64,000 bases of DNA from Phialophora verrucosa (Eukaryota > Ascomycota > Eurotiomycetes > Chaetothyriales > Herpotrichiellaceae). The stretch's first letter is position 1. Each line of letters starts with the position of its first letter. The notes beneath the pieces were generated by a model that worked only from the letters and a program-made list of their open reading frames with translations, was not told the DNA's origin and searched no databases. Position numbers and translations under genes: made by a program. The DNA is taken from the NCBI GenBank assembly GCA_002099365.1, contig MSED01000003.1, forward strand, positions 2,604,001-2,668,000, written 5' to 3'. Below, piece by piece: positions 30,877-42,074 of this stretch.

Positions 30877-31275
30877 GACGAGACAGACGGGGGCGGGCGA
30901 CTAGATGGTGCAGTAGTGCCAGTAGACAGCAGGAACATTGCTGCCAGGAGTAGCTGTCCGTGCCAATGAGGACAATGGCTCTATATCTAATTCAAGTGGT
31001 GTGACTTCGCCGGCAGACTTTTCATTCCACCAATGGATGATATGGTTCCTACTCGACCAGAGACTTGGGCTCTAATAGCTTTCGCATCTATCCAGAGCAT
31101 CATTCGACCTCATTCACTTTTCTCCTTGCAATAAATCAAGTTTCGTAAAGTGCAAAAGGCCGCCAAGCACGCTTTGAGTTGTCAACTGCCCGTTTCACCT
31201 CCGCACGAAACCCTTCCTTCAACTCGCCAACGCTTGACACCACGAAACTGTTTCAAGGCAGCTGTCGACAGCACC
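30877..31275. other. Intergenic, DIS3 to TRM8
   Basis: About 0.4 kb between two plus-strand genes. It holds the DIS3 3' region and the TRM8 promoter; nothing else is recognised. Confidence 0.4.
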
Positions 31276-32302
31276 ATGGTAGGGCCTCCGAACAAGCGGC
31301 AGAAACGCGAAGAGTACAAGAAGACCCAGGAGGGTTCCAAGGCAGGAGCAAATGGGTCCGGAGGCGACCAGATCAAATTACCCAAGAAAAAGTTTTACCG
31401 ACAACGGGCTCATGCGAACCCTTTCTCGGATCATGCCTTGACGTAGTAAGTTCCACGACTACTTCATGGCTCGATGCTGCAGACGAGCGATGCTGACGAC
31501 CATCAAGCCCTGCCAGTCCCGGTGACATGGACTGGACGACTCACTACCCGGGCTTCGTAAGGAGGCAGGGTGAAAGCGGCGACGCACCACCAACCATGAT
31601 CCAGAGGGTTGAAATTGCGGACATCGGCTGTGGATTTGGCGGCCTCCTCGTCGCCCTGTCCCCTCTCTTCCCGGAGACCTTGATGCTCGGTTTGGACCCA
31701 TTTCTCCGGCTCCATCCTGTTTCGCTCCGGATCACTGACCAGTTCGTCCTGCAGGCATGGAACTACGAATCCAAGTCACGCACTATGTGGTTGACCGGAT
31801 CGCCGCGCTTCGAGCACAGAATCCGCCACCCCCGGCCGCTGCCGAGGGCACCGAGAGAGCTGCTGCCGGCATGTACCAGAACGTCTCCGCCATTCGAACC
31901 AACAGCATGAAGTTCCTGCCCAACTACTTCACCAGAGCCCAACTGTCCAAGATCTTCCTCTGCTTCCCCGATCCGCACTTCAAGCAACGGAAGCACAAGG
32001 CCCGCATCGTCTCTGCGCAGTTGAACGCCGAATACGCGTACGTTACGAGGCCTGGGGGTCTGGTCTACACCATCACGGACGTCGAGGAGCTGCATCAGTG
32101 GATGACCAAGCACTTCGACGGCGACGAGGCGGGAGACGCCAAGGAATTGTGGGAGCGATTGTCGCCGGCAGAGCTCGAGGCGGACCCGTGTGTCAAGATC
32201 ATGAGCGAGGAAACAGAGGAGTCCAAGAAAGTTACGAGAAACGGAGGGAAGAAGTTCGTTGCTGTCTTTCGAAGGAAGGACAATCCGGAGTGGCCTAGCT
32301 GA
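31276..32302 (+). CDS. trm8: tRNA (guanine-N7-)-methyltransferase catalytic subunit TRM8
   Basis: This enzyme places m7G46 in the variable loop of tRNAs, with the WD-repeat partner TRM82. There are three exons, 31276-31445, 31508-31689 and 31755-32302, giving 299 residues. The joins rebuild conserved segments: LTYPASPGDMDWTTHYPGF at the first, LMLGMELRIQVTHYV at the second. The SAM-binding loop is ADIGCGFGGLLVAL, and the catalytic/tRNA-binding signature is CFPDPHFKQRKHKARIV. The second intron uses gtttgg as donor, weaker than the others in this window, but the join is needed for the conserved LGME. A lysine-rich N-terminus suits RNA binding and nuclear entry. The gene converges on the permease; only 118 bases separate the stops. 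Confidence 0.96.
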
Positions 32303-32420
32303 TTTGATTGACAAAACGAAGAGGTCTCTAAACAACCACAGCGCGCGAAGAGGCACCTTCTATGTAATCGTCTGGTCTGGACCCTCCTGCCCCTGGAGGC
32401 TGCTGGACTTCAGAACCGAA

Positions 32421-34163
32421 TCAGATCTCGGCCTTCTTCTCCTGGCCTCCGCTCAACGTGTCATCGCTCGACCGGATGGGAACTTTGCCTTCACCTTCTG
32501 CAGGCGCCATTCCGACGATCTCTCCTGCCTTGAGAGCATCGATATCAATCTGAGGCCCGGTGTAGTTCTTCCGACCGTCAATGAACCACTGAACTGTTGA
32601 AATGACCAACACGATGGCAAAGGCTGCAACGCAATAGTTCATGTTACTGCCTGTCACCTCTTTCTCCGGCGGGAACATGAACAGCACGGTTGTGAGAATG
32701 ACATATGCGATTCCGATCTGAGAGTGTCAGTATTAATCCTCGCCTCCGGTATCAAAAAGCTTACCAGGTTGCATGTCCAGCCTAGCCAGGTGGGAAGGAC
32801 GAATGGACGGGATGCTGGCAGCATCCTTCGACCTCGAAGACAGTTGATTGCTGGAGGGATGGCGTATGTGACGCCCAGGGCAACCACCGACGCTGAAACT
32901 ATGGCGTTGAAAGCGCTGCTGGAACCGAGGAAGATGCATCCGAAGATGATGACCAGGATCGTCGTGAGCCAAAGCGCGTTGAGAGGAACCTGAAGTCGTC
33001 CGTGGACTTGAGCGAAGAAACGACTGGCGGGTAGGCCTCCATCTCGGGCGAATGCGTACACCATGCGGCTGCTTGTGGTCATGATGCTAACCGCGGCAAA
33101 CTGAGAAGGACACGTTAGCACTGCTTTCGCTCTTCAGGGTAACAGACCATGCACCTACCAACAAGCAGACGAGGGGGAACATCAACAGACACACCGATCC
33201 AGCCTTGTTTGAAGTCGCATCATAGAAGATTTGCAGCATTGGGCCGGCTGTTGAACTGATGACCGTTTCCACGTCTTTTGCCACGAACAACAGAACGCTC
33301 AGGAAGATGAAGCCGGTAAAGACGCCGATCAGAACGCAGCCGATCATGATCCTGGGACCTACGACTGTCGGATTTCCCACCTCTTCAACACAATGCGCGA
33401 CCGCATCAAATCCAGTCAGACCCAGACCTCCCTGCAGTAAGCCGAGGAGCCAAGCAAGTCCATCTGGCCAGCCAGTCTCGTTGATAAATGTTCGGTAGAC
33501 AAAGTCTCCCCCCTGATAGTTTGGCGACGAACAAGCAAGGACGGTGATGGAGATCACCAACCAACCGGTTATCGACCACATCAAGGCGCTTTTGTTGACC
33601 AGTGGGAGGAGCCTGGTACAGAACGCATTGATCAAGAACGCAAAGAGATTATAGCCGATGTAGATCAAGAACTGGTGCCAACGGTGCGACTCGTAACCTG
33701 GTGAGCAGAGCGCAATGATGCCAATGATAAGTTGACTCCCCAATAGCCCAGCAGTTGCTGTCAAGGCGACCCAGCCGGCGGTGTTGATCCAGCCAGTGAT
33801 CCAAGAAAGCAACGGCACCCATCGCTTCCAGCTAATGACCGCCACCCAATGGTACTGCCCGCCTGCAGTCGGGTATGCCGACAGAAATTCGGCAAGAGAC
33901 GCCGCGAGACTTAGATTGCAGATACCGGCAACAAGCAGGCCCCAGATGACGGCGTCCGGACCACCACTGGGCAGGGCCAGCGACATGCTGGCACCAAGGG
34001 CGGTCCAAGAGTTCAGGATCGCAAAGGCCAGTCCCAGCATCGACAAGAAGGAGAAATTCCGCTGTAGTTCCTGCTTCACCCCAAGGCCCGCCAGCATGGC
34101 CGCATCCTCCTGGATACTCGTCCTGCGCCGCACCGTACTCGATCGTCGTCGTGGTTCAGCCAT
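32421..34163 (-). CDS. Amino acid/choline (ACT-type) permease, GABA-permease-like
   Basis: A plasma-membrane amine or amino-acid transporter of the APC superfamily, with about 12 helices. There are three exons on the minus strand: 34163-33159, 33100-32765 and 32717-32421, giving 545 residues. The N-terminus holds the family signature FSFLSMLGLAFAILNSW and GASMSLALPSGGP, with SAYPTAGGQYHWVA and GFDAVAHCVEEV further on. Splicing joins FPLVCLL to FAAVSIMTTSSRMVYAFARDGG, the conserved mid-protein motif, and then CNL to IGIAYVIL. Relatives include UGA4 (GABA), HNM1 (choline), BIO5 and TPO5. The exact substrate is unknown. The introns are 58 and 47 nt with standard borders. Confidence 0.94.
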
Positions 34164-35351
34164 CTTGCCGCGTGCAGAAGTGCTGGAATGTGGAGAACTG
34201 TCGTTGGAGGGGAGGAGCGAGGAGAAGAGCTTCTAGAAGAAGGGCAAAGGGAAGGGCGTGGCAAGCTTTCAACAACTCCATAAGCAACCTACGTCAGCGA
34301 TGGGGGATGAATCAGATGCGAGTTCCCGAGTTTCAAGGGTCTTGCGTGCTCGGTTAATGGACGCGATTGCGAGCATTCGCAGGCCAGGTCCGAGGACGAT
34401 CCAATGCGCACATGCAGTCATGGTCGACTTTTGCCTCGAAGCAGCAACTGCACGCCGGGAAAGTGGACGATCGATGACCCGCCGGGATTGTGGATGGCAA
34501 TCATCGTTTCCGCTCCAACGAATACCGTCCCACGACTCTGGCGTTGCATCAGATGCAGAGGAAAGCTTGAAAACGGAGCCAAGTTCAACCCCGGATTCGC
34601 CTCTGCCAATGGAAGCCGGTGACGTCGCCGACATTCGTTGTTGCCATTACCTAAATCTTCAGCCGTCGCCCCATCGCCCCTTCAACATGCCCCGGCGAAC
34701 CCGCTGGCGCCGACTACTAAACGCGAGATTGCCCGAGCAGTCCCTCTCTCGCTTGATAAGAGCTCTCTCACACCACGAGCGGGCCGCCGACGTTATCGAT
34801 ACCATACACAGTCTCATCCAAGATGGCAAATGCTCAGCAAGCACGGCGCGGAGCAGATCGGCTGCCTCGGTTGCCGGCAACAATGACGCCATCACGGCAT
34901 TTCCTTACTCAGCCCGAGTATCAGCCTTACGGTGTACATGGTATGGCTGCGACACAGCGACGACTACATGTCTAGCATTCCGCTGTATTTCCCCTGAGCC
35001 ACTCTCGCTGCCACTCTCGCCCTTTGCTGCGCGCAAGATCGAGACCGGCTTGAAGAACAAAGAAACTCAAATGGACAGCTAGTCTGTCACTGACCAAGTA
35101 AGAATAACCCATGCAAGGGATGCTAAACTTGGCAACAACAACAAAGGGTTATGGAAAAGTATTTTCATTGTCTAGCAGGTGTTTCTCCTCCAGGTTCGTG
35201 TTGGAGCGCCCCCAAAAGCCACACCCAAGTCAACAAGCCGCCCACGTTCCAGTGATGTCGTTCAGTTCACTTTCCGGTCCACCTACAGCAGCAGCAGCAG
35301 CAGCAGCAGCACTCCACTGAATCCACCCCCGACGCGAGGAATCCCCAGGGA
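34164..35351. other. Intergenic between divergent genes, with one long unassigned frame
   Basis: This holds the permease promoter and the promoter of the cysteine-cluster protein. A 260-codon plus-strand frame (34300-35082) is open but shows no motif or family likeness (see findings). A (CAG)8 microsatellite lies at 35286-35309, just before the next start codon. Confidence 0.4.
35286..35309. repeat. (CAG)8 microsatellite
   Basis: Eight uninterrupted CAG units, 43 bases upstream of the ATG at 35352 and so probably in that gene's 5' UTR. Confidence 0.8.
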
Positions 35352-35645
35352 ATGTGCGAATCCCATACCATCTTCCATCTTTGTGGCCACGTCAACGTCA
35401 AGACCATCGTCCAATGCGCTGACATAATAGACAAGCTGCTGGCTTCGGGCACCCCGATCGCGTGCAATCACCAAGTATGCCAAGACGATGTCAGCGACAA
35501 TGTCCATGTCTTTCCCGACATCTGTCGCAACTGCACGACCACCGGCATCATCGGGGATGTCATGGACGTGCCGGGCGTGAAGCTCGAGGTGATGAAGGCA
35601 TGGGAGTCGCAAAGGAAGCGCACGCCCACGCCCCGCGGCTCCACC

Positions 35646-35677
<32 letters not shown>

Positions 35678-35975
35678 CAACAATAACATCAACGCTGTCG
35701 ACGAGGAAGACGGTGAGGCCGCCAAGATCAGAGAATGCGAAACCCTCGAAAGCATCTCGCTCCCGGAAGATGTGAGCACTTCGGCCACAGACCGGGCGGA
35801 TGCCTCGAGTTCCTCAACCCCGGCGACAAACAGTGCCTCGACCGCGCCCTCGCCCTCGACCTCGACCTCGACGCCGGACTTGAGCCAGATCAAGGCCCGA
35901 GTGATGGCACTGAGGATTCGGACTGACCGACTTTTGATCAAGCTTCGAGCCCAGAAGCTCCCTAAATTTGGCTAG
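35352..35975 (+). CDS. Conserved cysteine-cluster protein with poly-Thr/poly-Asn tract
   Basis: A single-exon protein of 207 residues. The N-terminal 75 residues contain Cys and His in spacings that suggest a zinc-binding fold: MCESHTIFHLCGHV, VQCAD, IACNHQVC and DICRNCTTTG. This half resembles short fungal proteins of unknown function that begin the same way (family likeness from memory). The middle has a run of six Thr and nine Asn, encoded by a trinucleotide repeat at 35641-35685. A Ser/Thr/Pro-rich stretch follows, then a basic, probably helical end (LSQIKARVMALRIRTDRLLIKLRAQ). No membrane segment or signal peptide is visible. I do not assign a function. Repeat length is likely to vary between strains. 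Confidence 0.75.
35641..35685. repeat. Coding (ACC)n(AAC)n microsatellite
   Basis: A run of ACC-type repeats passes directly into AAC repeats inside the cysteine-cluster gene and encodes poly-Thr then poly-Asn. It keeps the frame because the unit is three bases. Confidence 0.85.
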
Positions 35976-36400
35976 CCTTTTTTTGGCCTTTTTGCCTTTG
36001 TATTTGGACTTTGCTGTATCCATACATGCATACGTATATACGTACATGCAATCGTATTGAATTGTGTTTTTGCTGAAGCCGCGCTACCACAGGGCAGGTC
36101 GAGAGGGGGGAAGGCAGTATGAAGGTGTGATGTCCCACCAACACTATCACTTTGACTTGCACTTGCATTTGCACCGGCGCTGGCGCTGCGGGAAATGAGT
36201 GGATGGTGTAAGAATGTTAAAACGCATTGTAGGAGGTCCAGGGCACATGATACTTGTACTGTAGTTAATACTAGCTGGGAGACTACCCTCAGATTGGCTC
36301 CCGATCCAGTAATTGCTGCAGGTGTCCACCATGTCAAAGTCAAAATTCAAGACAAGCGAGGGTATTTTCTGCCTCTGCCTCTCTCTCTCTCTCTATAAAT
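35976..36400. other. Intergenic between convergent genes
   Basis: 3' flanks of the cysteine-cluster gene (plus) and the O-methyltransferase (minus). It holds a short CT dinucleotide run at about 36379-36394. No gene recognised. Confidence 0.4.
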
Positions 36401-37847
36401 CTACACAGCCTCTGCCTCGATAACAGCCATATGGCCCACCTTTGCCCTCCAGATCTTGACGATCCTCAGGCCCGACCTCTCCAACAGACTCTCCCACTGT
36501 GTCTCATCCCTCTCCATCCCAGTAAGGCACATCATCAACATGTCGAAGAGGACTTCCCTCTGCTCGGCGCCCACGACGGGCAGCACGAACTCGTGGATCA
36601 AAACCCGCGAGTATCCCGGCGTCATGGCGGCGCGGAGGTGCCGCAGGATCCGCTCGCACCGGGTCTCGCTCCAGTCGTGGAGACAACTGCGGATATGATA
36701 GACGCGGGCTCCCCGGATGGGCTGCTCCTCGAAAAAGTCGTGCTCCATGCATTCGAAAGGCGGGTTCCGAGCCGCTATCTGAGCTTGGGCCGTTGCTGCT
36801 GCTGCCCCCGCCGCCGCGGCCGCGACTGCCCGCTTCTGGTCCTGCAGCACGAATCTCCCTACGACGGCCCCGCCGGTGTTCCCTGTGGCGGCGGTTGTTG
36901 TCGTGTTAGTAGCTTTTAGGATCTTCATTATAAAGTGACCGCTCCCCCCGCCGACATCTACAAACGCGACCTCTCCGGCCGGTACGTCGCCAAGCATGCC
37001 CACCCAATCGATCTCGCTGTCCGGAACCATCTCGGATGGCAGATCGTCTTGCTGTTCCATTGCGGCATCGAACACCAGTCTGGCGGTGTCGTCTTGCTCG
37101 AGCATGTCCCAGATAGGCATGCCGAACGTCTTTGTCATCGCCGCTGTCGCTGGATCCTCGGGGTTGCGGTGATTGTCTTGCGCCAACGCCTCGGGCAGGT
37201 TGATGCACATCCTGTTCATGAAGGACAAGGACGCAGCAGTCCAGCCGCGGGCTGCCCGGTCTCGGAACTTGCGCGACAACCTGTTTGCGGCATAGGAGGT
37301 GCGTTGTGTTTGGGTAAAGACGCCGGCCGAAGCGAGGGCGCGCATGATGCGGACTGTCAATCAGGGTTATCAGACTGGACTCGGTTACGGGATGGCTGGG
37401 CCGGCGGGGAGATGGAGAAAGGTAGACAGATAGGCGAATGGAGGGATTAGAGTGATGGATACTCACGCAGGAGCAGTTCGTCGGCGCCAGTCTTGGCAGC
37501 TAGCTCTCCAAGTGTGGTTTCCTCCTCCACGATATCGAAGATGTTCAATTGCCCGGCGATGGCCGCCGCCGAGTGGATCATGGCCTGGACGTTGTGATGA
37601 GCCGAACGTCCAGCGACCAGGAGCGTGAGTCGCTAGGAAAATATACACATACCTGAAATACAAGGTTCAGCACAAAGACCCCCGGGGGCGTCAACTGCGT
37701 GGTAAGTGCCTTTGAAGCGAGGTAGATCTGGTGCTCGGCAGGTGCTAGAGCGGACGAGTCTGCCCCGTTGGCGACGAGGTCATCGTACTCTGCGAGGGCG
37801 CGTGTCAGCTCTTGCCGCTGGCCGTGGAAAGCAGACGTGGTAGCCAT
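36401..37847 (-). CDS. Family-2 O-methyltransferase (SAM-dependent, sterigmatocystin OMT-like)
   Basis: This enzyme transfers a methyl group from SAM to a hydroxyl on an aromatic or polyketide substrate. There are three minus-strand exons: 37847-37653, 37584-37467 and 37353-36401, giving 421 residues. The N-terminal part is a helical dimerisation domain (HSAAAIAGQLNIFDIV, VRIMRALASAGVF after splicing). The SAM-binding loop is VDVGGGSGHF. The catalytic histidine lies in RSCLHDWSETRCERIL, and the late LIHEFVLP and DMLMMCLTGMERDE segments are typical of the family. Two low-complexity loops, Thr-rich (ATNTTTTAATGN) and Ala-rich (AVAAAAAGAAAATAQAQ), lie after the SAM motif. No backbone synthase or other tailoring enzyme is adjacent, so this is an isolated member. 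The substrate is unknown. Confidence 0.92.
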
Positions 37848-40800
37848 GTTGGCGTCAATAGGTCAATAACAATGTCAGTGGGAGCCAGGAATGAAGACAG
37901 AGACAAAAATCTGAAGACGGGGCGCAGTCTCTCTCCTGGGTGAGCGAAAGAGATGTTATAGCACAACAAAGCACCGGAGCAAGAGTATCAGGCCCGCATC
38001 ATCATTAGGCAAGCCGGCGTACTCGCCTCACGCAGACTGAGAAGAGCTTGAACGACGACATGAAGTGGCGACGATCTTTGACGGACAGACAGGTGGCAAA
38101 GCTGAGGTGGAAGAGAGGACAGCTACTGATTTCGGCAGCTTAGAGACCGCTGGTCGTGGCCACAGGATACGCTGCACGTCGTTTTATCTCAGTATCAGGT
38201 CCGAACGGACGATGGTGTTTTGATCAACTGGAAAACCAGTTTGGTGCGGAATGACTGCGTGTTTGGCGGTGTAGTTCAACCTTCTTAATACGGCGGACTT
38301 TAGGGCGCTAAATGCAACTTTGTTCGTCACCCCCCATGACCTCCCCTGCCCTGCACTCCATTGCCGTCCGCTCTAATCTTACATTGTAGCACTCGTGTCG
38401 TGGCAAAAATTGATCTCGACGCCTGGAATATGCTGACTATCCAATAACCGGAGTCATCCTCCATGATAGCCGCAGCAAGTTTTCGTGGAAGAGCGACGTT
38501 TGCGTCTGAGCACATCTCTCCTGCTGCCACTGATAGACCGCCGTCTGAGTCGTACCCTGCCACCGAGACGATCATGATTGATGCCACTTGGCCCCTCTGC
38601 GATGTGACTCCTCAAACACTCAGGGTTCAGAAGCCCCCATGGTCCGTAATGAGTGCTTCGGTGCCGAGGCTATGGTTTTCGCGAATTTGGCACGTCCGAG
38701 AAGTGTTGCAAGCCGTGATCTCGCAGTGATGATTGGTTGTCAGCTAGTGACGTTGAGCAGTTATTTGGTGTGGCTACTGCATGGCTGAGCGTGTCAGGGG
38801 TATCGGCGCGTATGCACCAGTGTCTTTTCGATGTCATCAAACCCATGTTGCGACCTTGCCTCTGCCGTAGGCCAACGAAGTTGCATGACCTTCTTATCTC
38901 AGCTCTGAATCAACGGAGCAGGGCCGGAAGCGACCGAGTATCTGCATGCGCTGTGTGGAACGCTGTTTTTCCCAGGTTCCTGGGGACCTGCCTAGTCCTC
39001 ATTCCAAGTCCGTGGGTCAGCTCTCATGGACAGCTATTCGATCGAGTCTTGCGCATGGAAAGAGTGTGCTATGCTTGTACACGCTAGTGGCGTTCGTGCA
39101 GAGAGACTATCGTGGATTGTTGAGCTGGAGAAGCCTAGCGGAGAGCAACTTTGACCTACCAACATCGAACACAACCGCTAATGGTGGAAAGGCAATGTAT
39201 GCAGCCGGATGAACCAGTACCAAGCGTGCAGTTGGCTGACGATACAGGATGCATTGGGGGGTCATAGGCATTTCCGCCAGTGAGGCCGTCGGACTGGCCA
39301 GCCCTTCTCTTTCTCCACTGCGGTATTGATAGGCACTGAAATCGAACGCCAGCGACCTAGTCTCACTTGTCGGGTCCTACACGGCGCGCGGGTGCCAATT
39401 GCCGCCTGGACCCTACCAGTACCCTGCTCAGGCCCGGAACCCTTGCACCCACACTTGAGGCAGAGGACGAGCGTAACGCCGACGACCCTGGGCGCTCCCC
39501 AAGCGGGCAAGTATTTGGTGCATATTGGAGAACTTATCGCTTGATTGGACACCACCGACAACAAATCACGAATCTGGACAACGAAGTCAACCGAGAGGAT
39601 CTGGTCCGGGGCGAGCTTAAGGGGTACCCGGTTCTCGCCAATACTGTCAAGCCCCAGCATGTGATGGTTGGATGGACGTGTTGCCAGACCCCATGGATTT
39701 CCTGTATCGTGTCTTGGGAAGAGATGGGCCCCGGTAGCTCGTGGTTGGCATCTGTTACGTGCACGGTCCGAAAGCAGAAACGCGTTGGGGAAGATTTTGC
39801 ATGGAGGGAGACCCTGCTTTGCCGAGATTTCCAGCAGAACTCCATGTTTAGTATCTGTTCATTTGGAGCTTGTTGATGGCACTGGAGTGTTGCCTCTGTC
39901 CTAGACGTTGACAGCACCGCTGAACGGTCACTAGTCCGTCACGGTCGCAATAGCGAAGCTTCTGATCGTTCTCCATCGGCAGCGCGCTCGGATTGGCCGT
40001 GGACGTCGACAAAGCCGGCAATGTCTGGCAACCTTGCCCCTGAGCTCAAGCGAGAGCAGTTTTCATGGTGTTGCCTGCCGGCTATCTCTTGGTCGCGACA
40101 GCTTCTCCACCCCCAAAAATAATCAGCCTAGTTCTTTTGGTCAACAGCATCAACCGCCATGAGTCGTGTTTCAGGTCCCCCGCCTTAATTCTTGCCGGGA
40201 GGATCGTGGTCCACGAAGGTGGTTCAAATTATTCGTCATCTGGAAGACCATCAGCGTCCCGCATCATCCTCTCTCGCGGAACGCAGGGGAGTGTTGATAT
40301 TCGCTCAGAGGCTGACACATCGCCTAAGACATCAGCTAGTTGCTTCAACGCAGCTGTCAGGACACGAACTTGCACATGACCAATACCCCTTTGATCTTTC
40401 GCGCTGTATCTCGGACCGGAAGATCTCAACGCGGTTGCGCAGACGTGCAAAGGGGCCAAAGTCTATAGTGTCTTTGAATGTCCATGCGACAGGATGCCGG
40501 TCTCGGATTGCGGCTGAAGTGCAGGGTAGGGTTTGTAGCGATGGAGAGTGCCCGACACGTTCAACTGCTGTCACCGAGAGTTGACCAACGGTCTCTGCGT
40601 CTCGCAACCAGTCGCATTCGACACTTGGTGCAGTCTTTCTGCCGGAACAATTTCTCGCGTTGACAGCCAGATTGCTGCATGGCCATGACCAATGTCACCC
40701 TCTCGCACGAAGCTTTGCGACGCCCTGAGGCGGTGCCATGCACTTTGCCAATGACACCTTCTGGAAAACTGAAGAGCAGGTGAGATTTTGAAGGCAGTCA

Positions 40801-42074
40801 TAGCTGGGATGAGACAAGCTTCATGCGCGTCTGTCTCGAATGACAGCGTCATGGCCTCCGAACATAGGCGTCGCGCGAACGTCATGCCACTCAGCGCCAG
40901 CAGAAAAACTTTGTATACATGAGCGACGTCGGCTGTGGCCCAGCTGAACCGAAACTCAAACGGCGAGGATGCAAGGCATCGCCCGCCCAAGACCAAATCG
41001 GAAGGGATACGCGGCCCTGGAGGGGCACGAGGGCCAAAAACAGAAACCACGAGTGGCGATCCACTGGAGGGGCTCTGCAGGCTAATTGGCACGCGAAACT
41101 TTCGGTTTCCAGGGCCAGTGCGGGGCGGTGACGGGTTGAAGAGGGAAGACGTCGACTCGACGGTCGATGGTTTGGGAGCGACGGGCCTCGATTGAGCCAT
41201 GAGACGGATCCAACGGGTGCCAACGGGGCCCCAAACGGGCAGCTCGAAAGAGGCGGGCGGGCGACGCACAGACCACGAGTCATGCAGCCTTCCGTTTCCG
41301 GGCATCAAGTGGAAGCGAGAAAAACTGCCTGCGCGTCTCTGCGCAGTCTTGCTTTTGCTCCCCCCATTCTTTAAAATTTTGCATTTCGTCAGCCTGCACG
41401 GTCTCTCTCTGCGTAGTCAGCGCGTCTCACCACCATTGCAGGCTCGTTCGACCTCGTCAAGCTGGAGTTGCATCCTGGTTTCGCACGTGGCAGCCCAGCA
41501 CTCCTCAGGCACCGCTCGATGGGCATTGGCCGCTGGCTCTACCCTCTCCAGCTTTTGCTAGGCTTCCTCCGGTTAGCCATGCGACGTGCGTCCACGAGCG
41601 CTATCCCTTCGCGACGCTTGAGACGAGGCTCTCCAATCGCGGAATCGAGAGTTGAGCGTTCAAGGCTCGGATATGGTTCGCTGGTTACGAGATACCTGAC
41701 ACCTTCACGTTCCCAGCTTGCGCCCCCATCACACAGCCTGGCCCACGGAGAAGATGCGATGCAACATCCAGACAAATCCGACATACCCCTGACCGTCGTA
41801 GACATTCTGGCACAATTAAGGCTATCAGTACTCACGGCTAATTCGAGTCGACAGCACAACCGACGCACCGATAAATATTGAAAGGTAACCGCTCCAGGGC
41901 AACTCACTTCAACAGGATCCAGACCGTGGCGGCTTCGATAGTTTTTCGAAATACCAAGCAAACGCGTCGTGGGACATGCATCTCGCATCGTGAAGCCTGG
42001 CGGAATCCCAGATTGACCTCGCAACAGTCCCCGAGAGAGAGCATCTCGCCGCCACACCTGCGTCTTGATCCCCG
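37848..42074. other. 4.2 kb region without recognisable genes
   Basis: Between the O-methyltransferase and the Zn2Cys6 factor I find only short frames on both strands. The longest (40571-41308 minus, 245 codons; 39367-39876 plus, 169 codons) show no motifs and no credible splice partners. Base composition is ordinary, with no AT-rich blocks of the kind left by RIP and no transposon signatures. It probably includes long promoters, and could hold a decayed gene or a noncoding transcript. Confidence 0.35.

Noticed and set aside
40571..41308. 245-codon minus-strand frame in the gene-poor block
   Set aside because: No motif, irregular composition and no splice partners; probably chance in GC-rich sequence.
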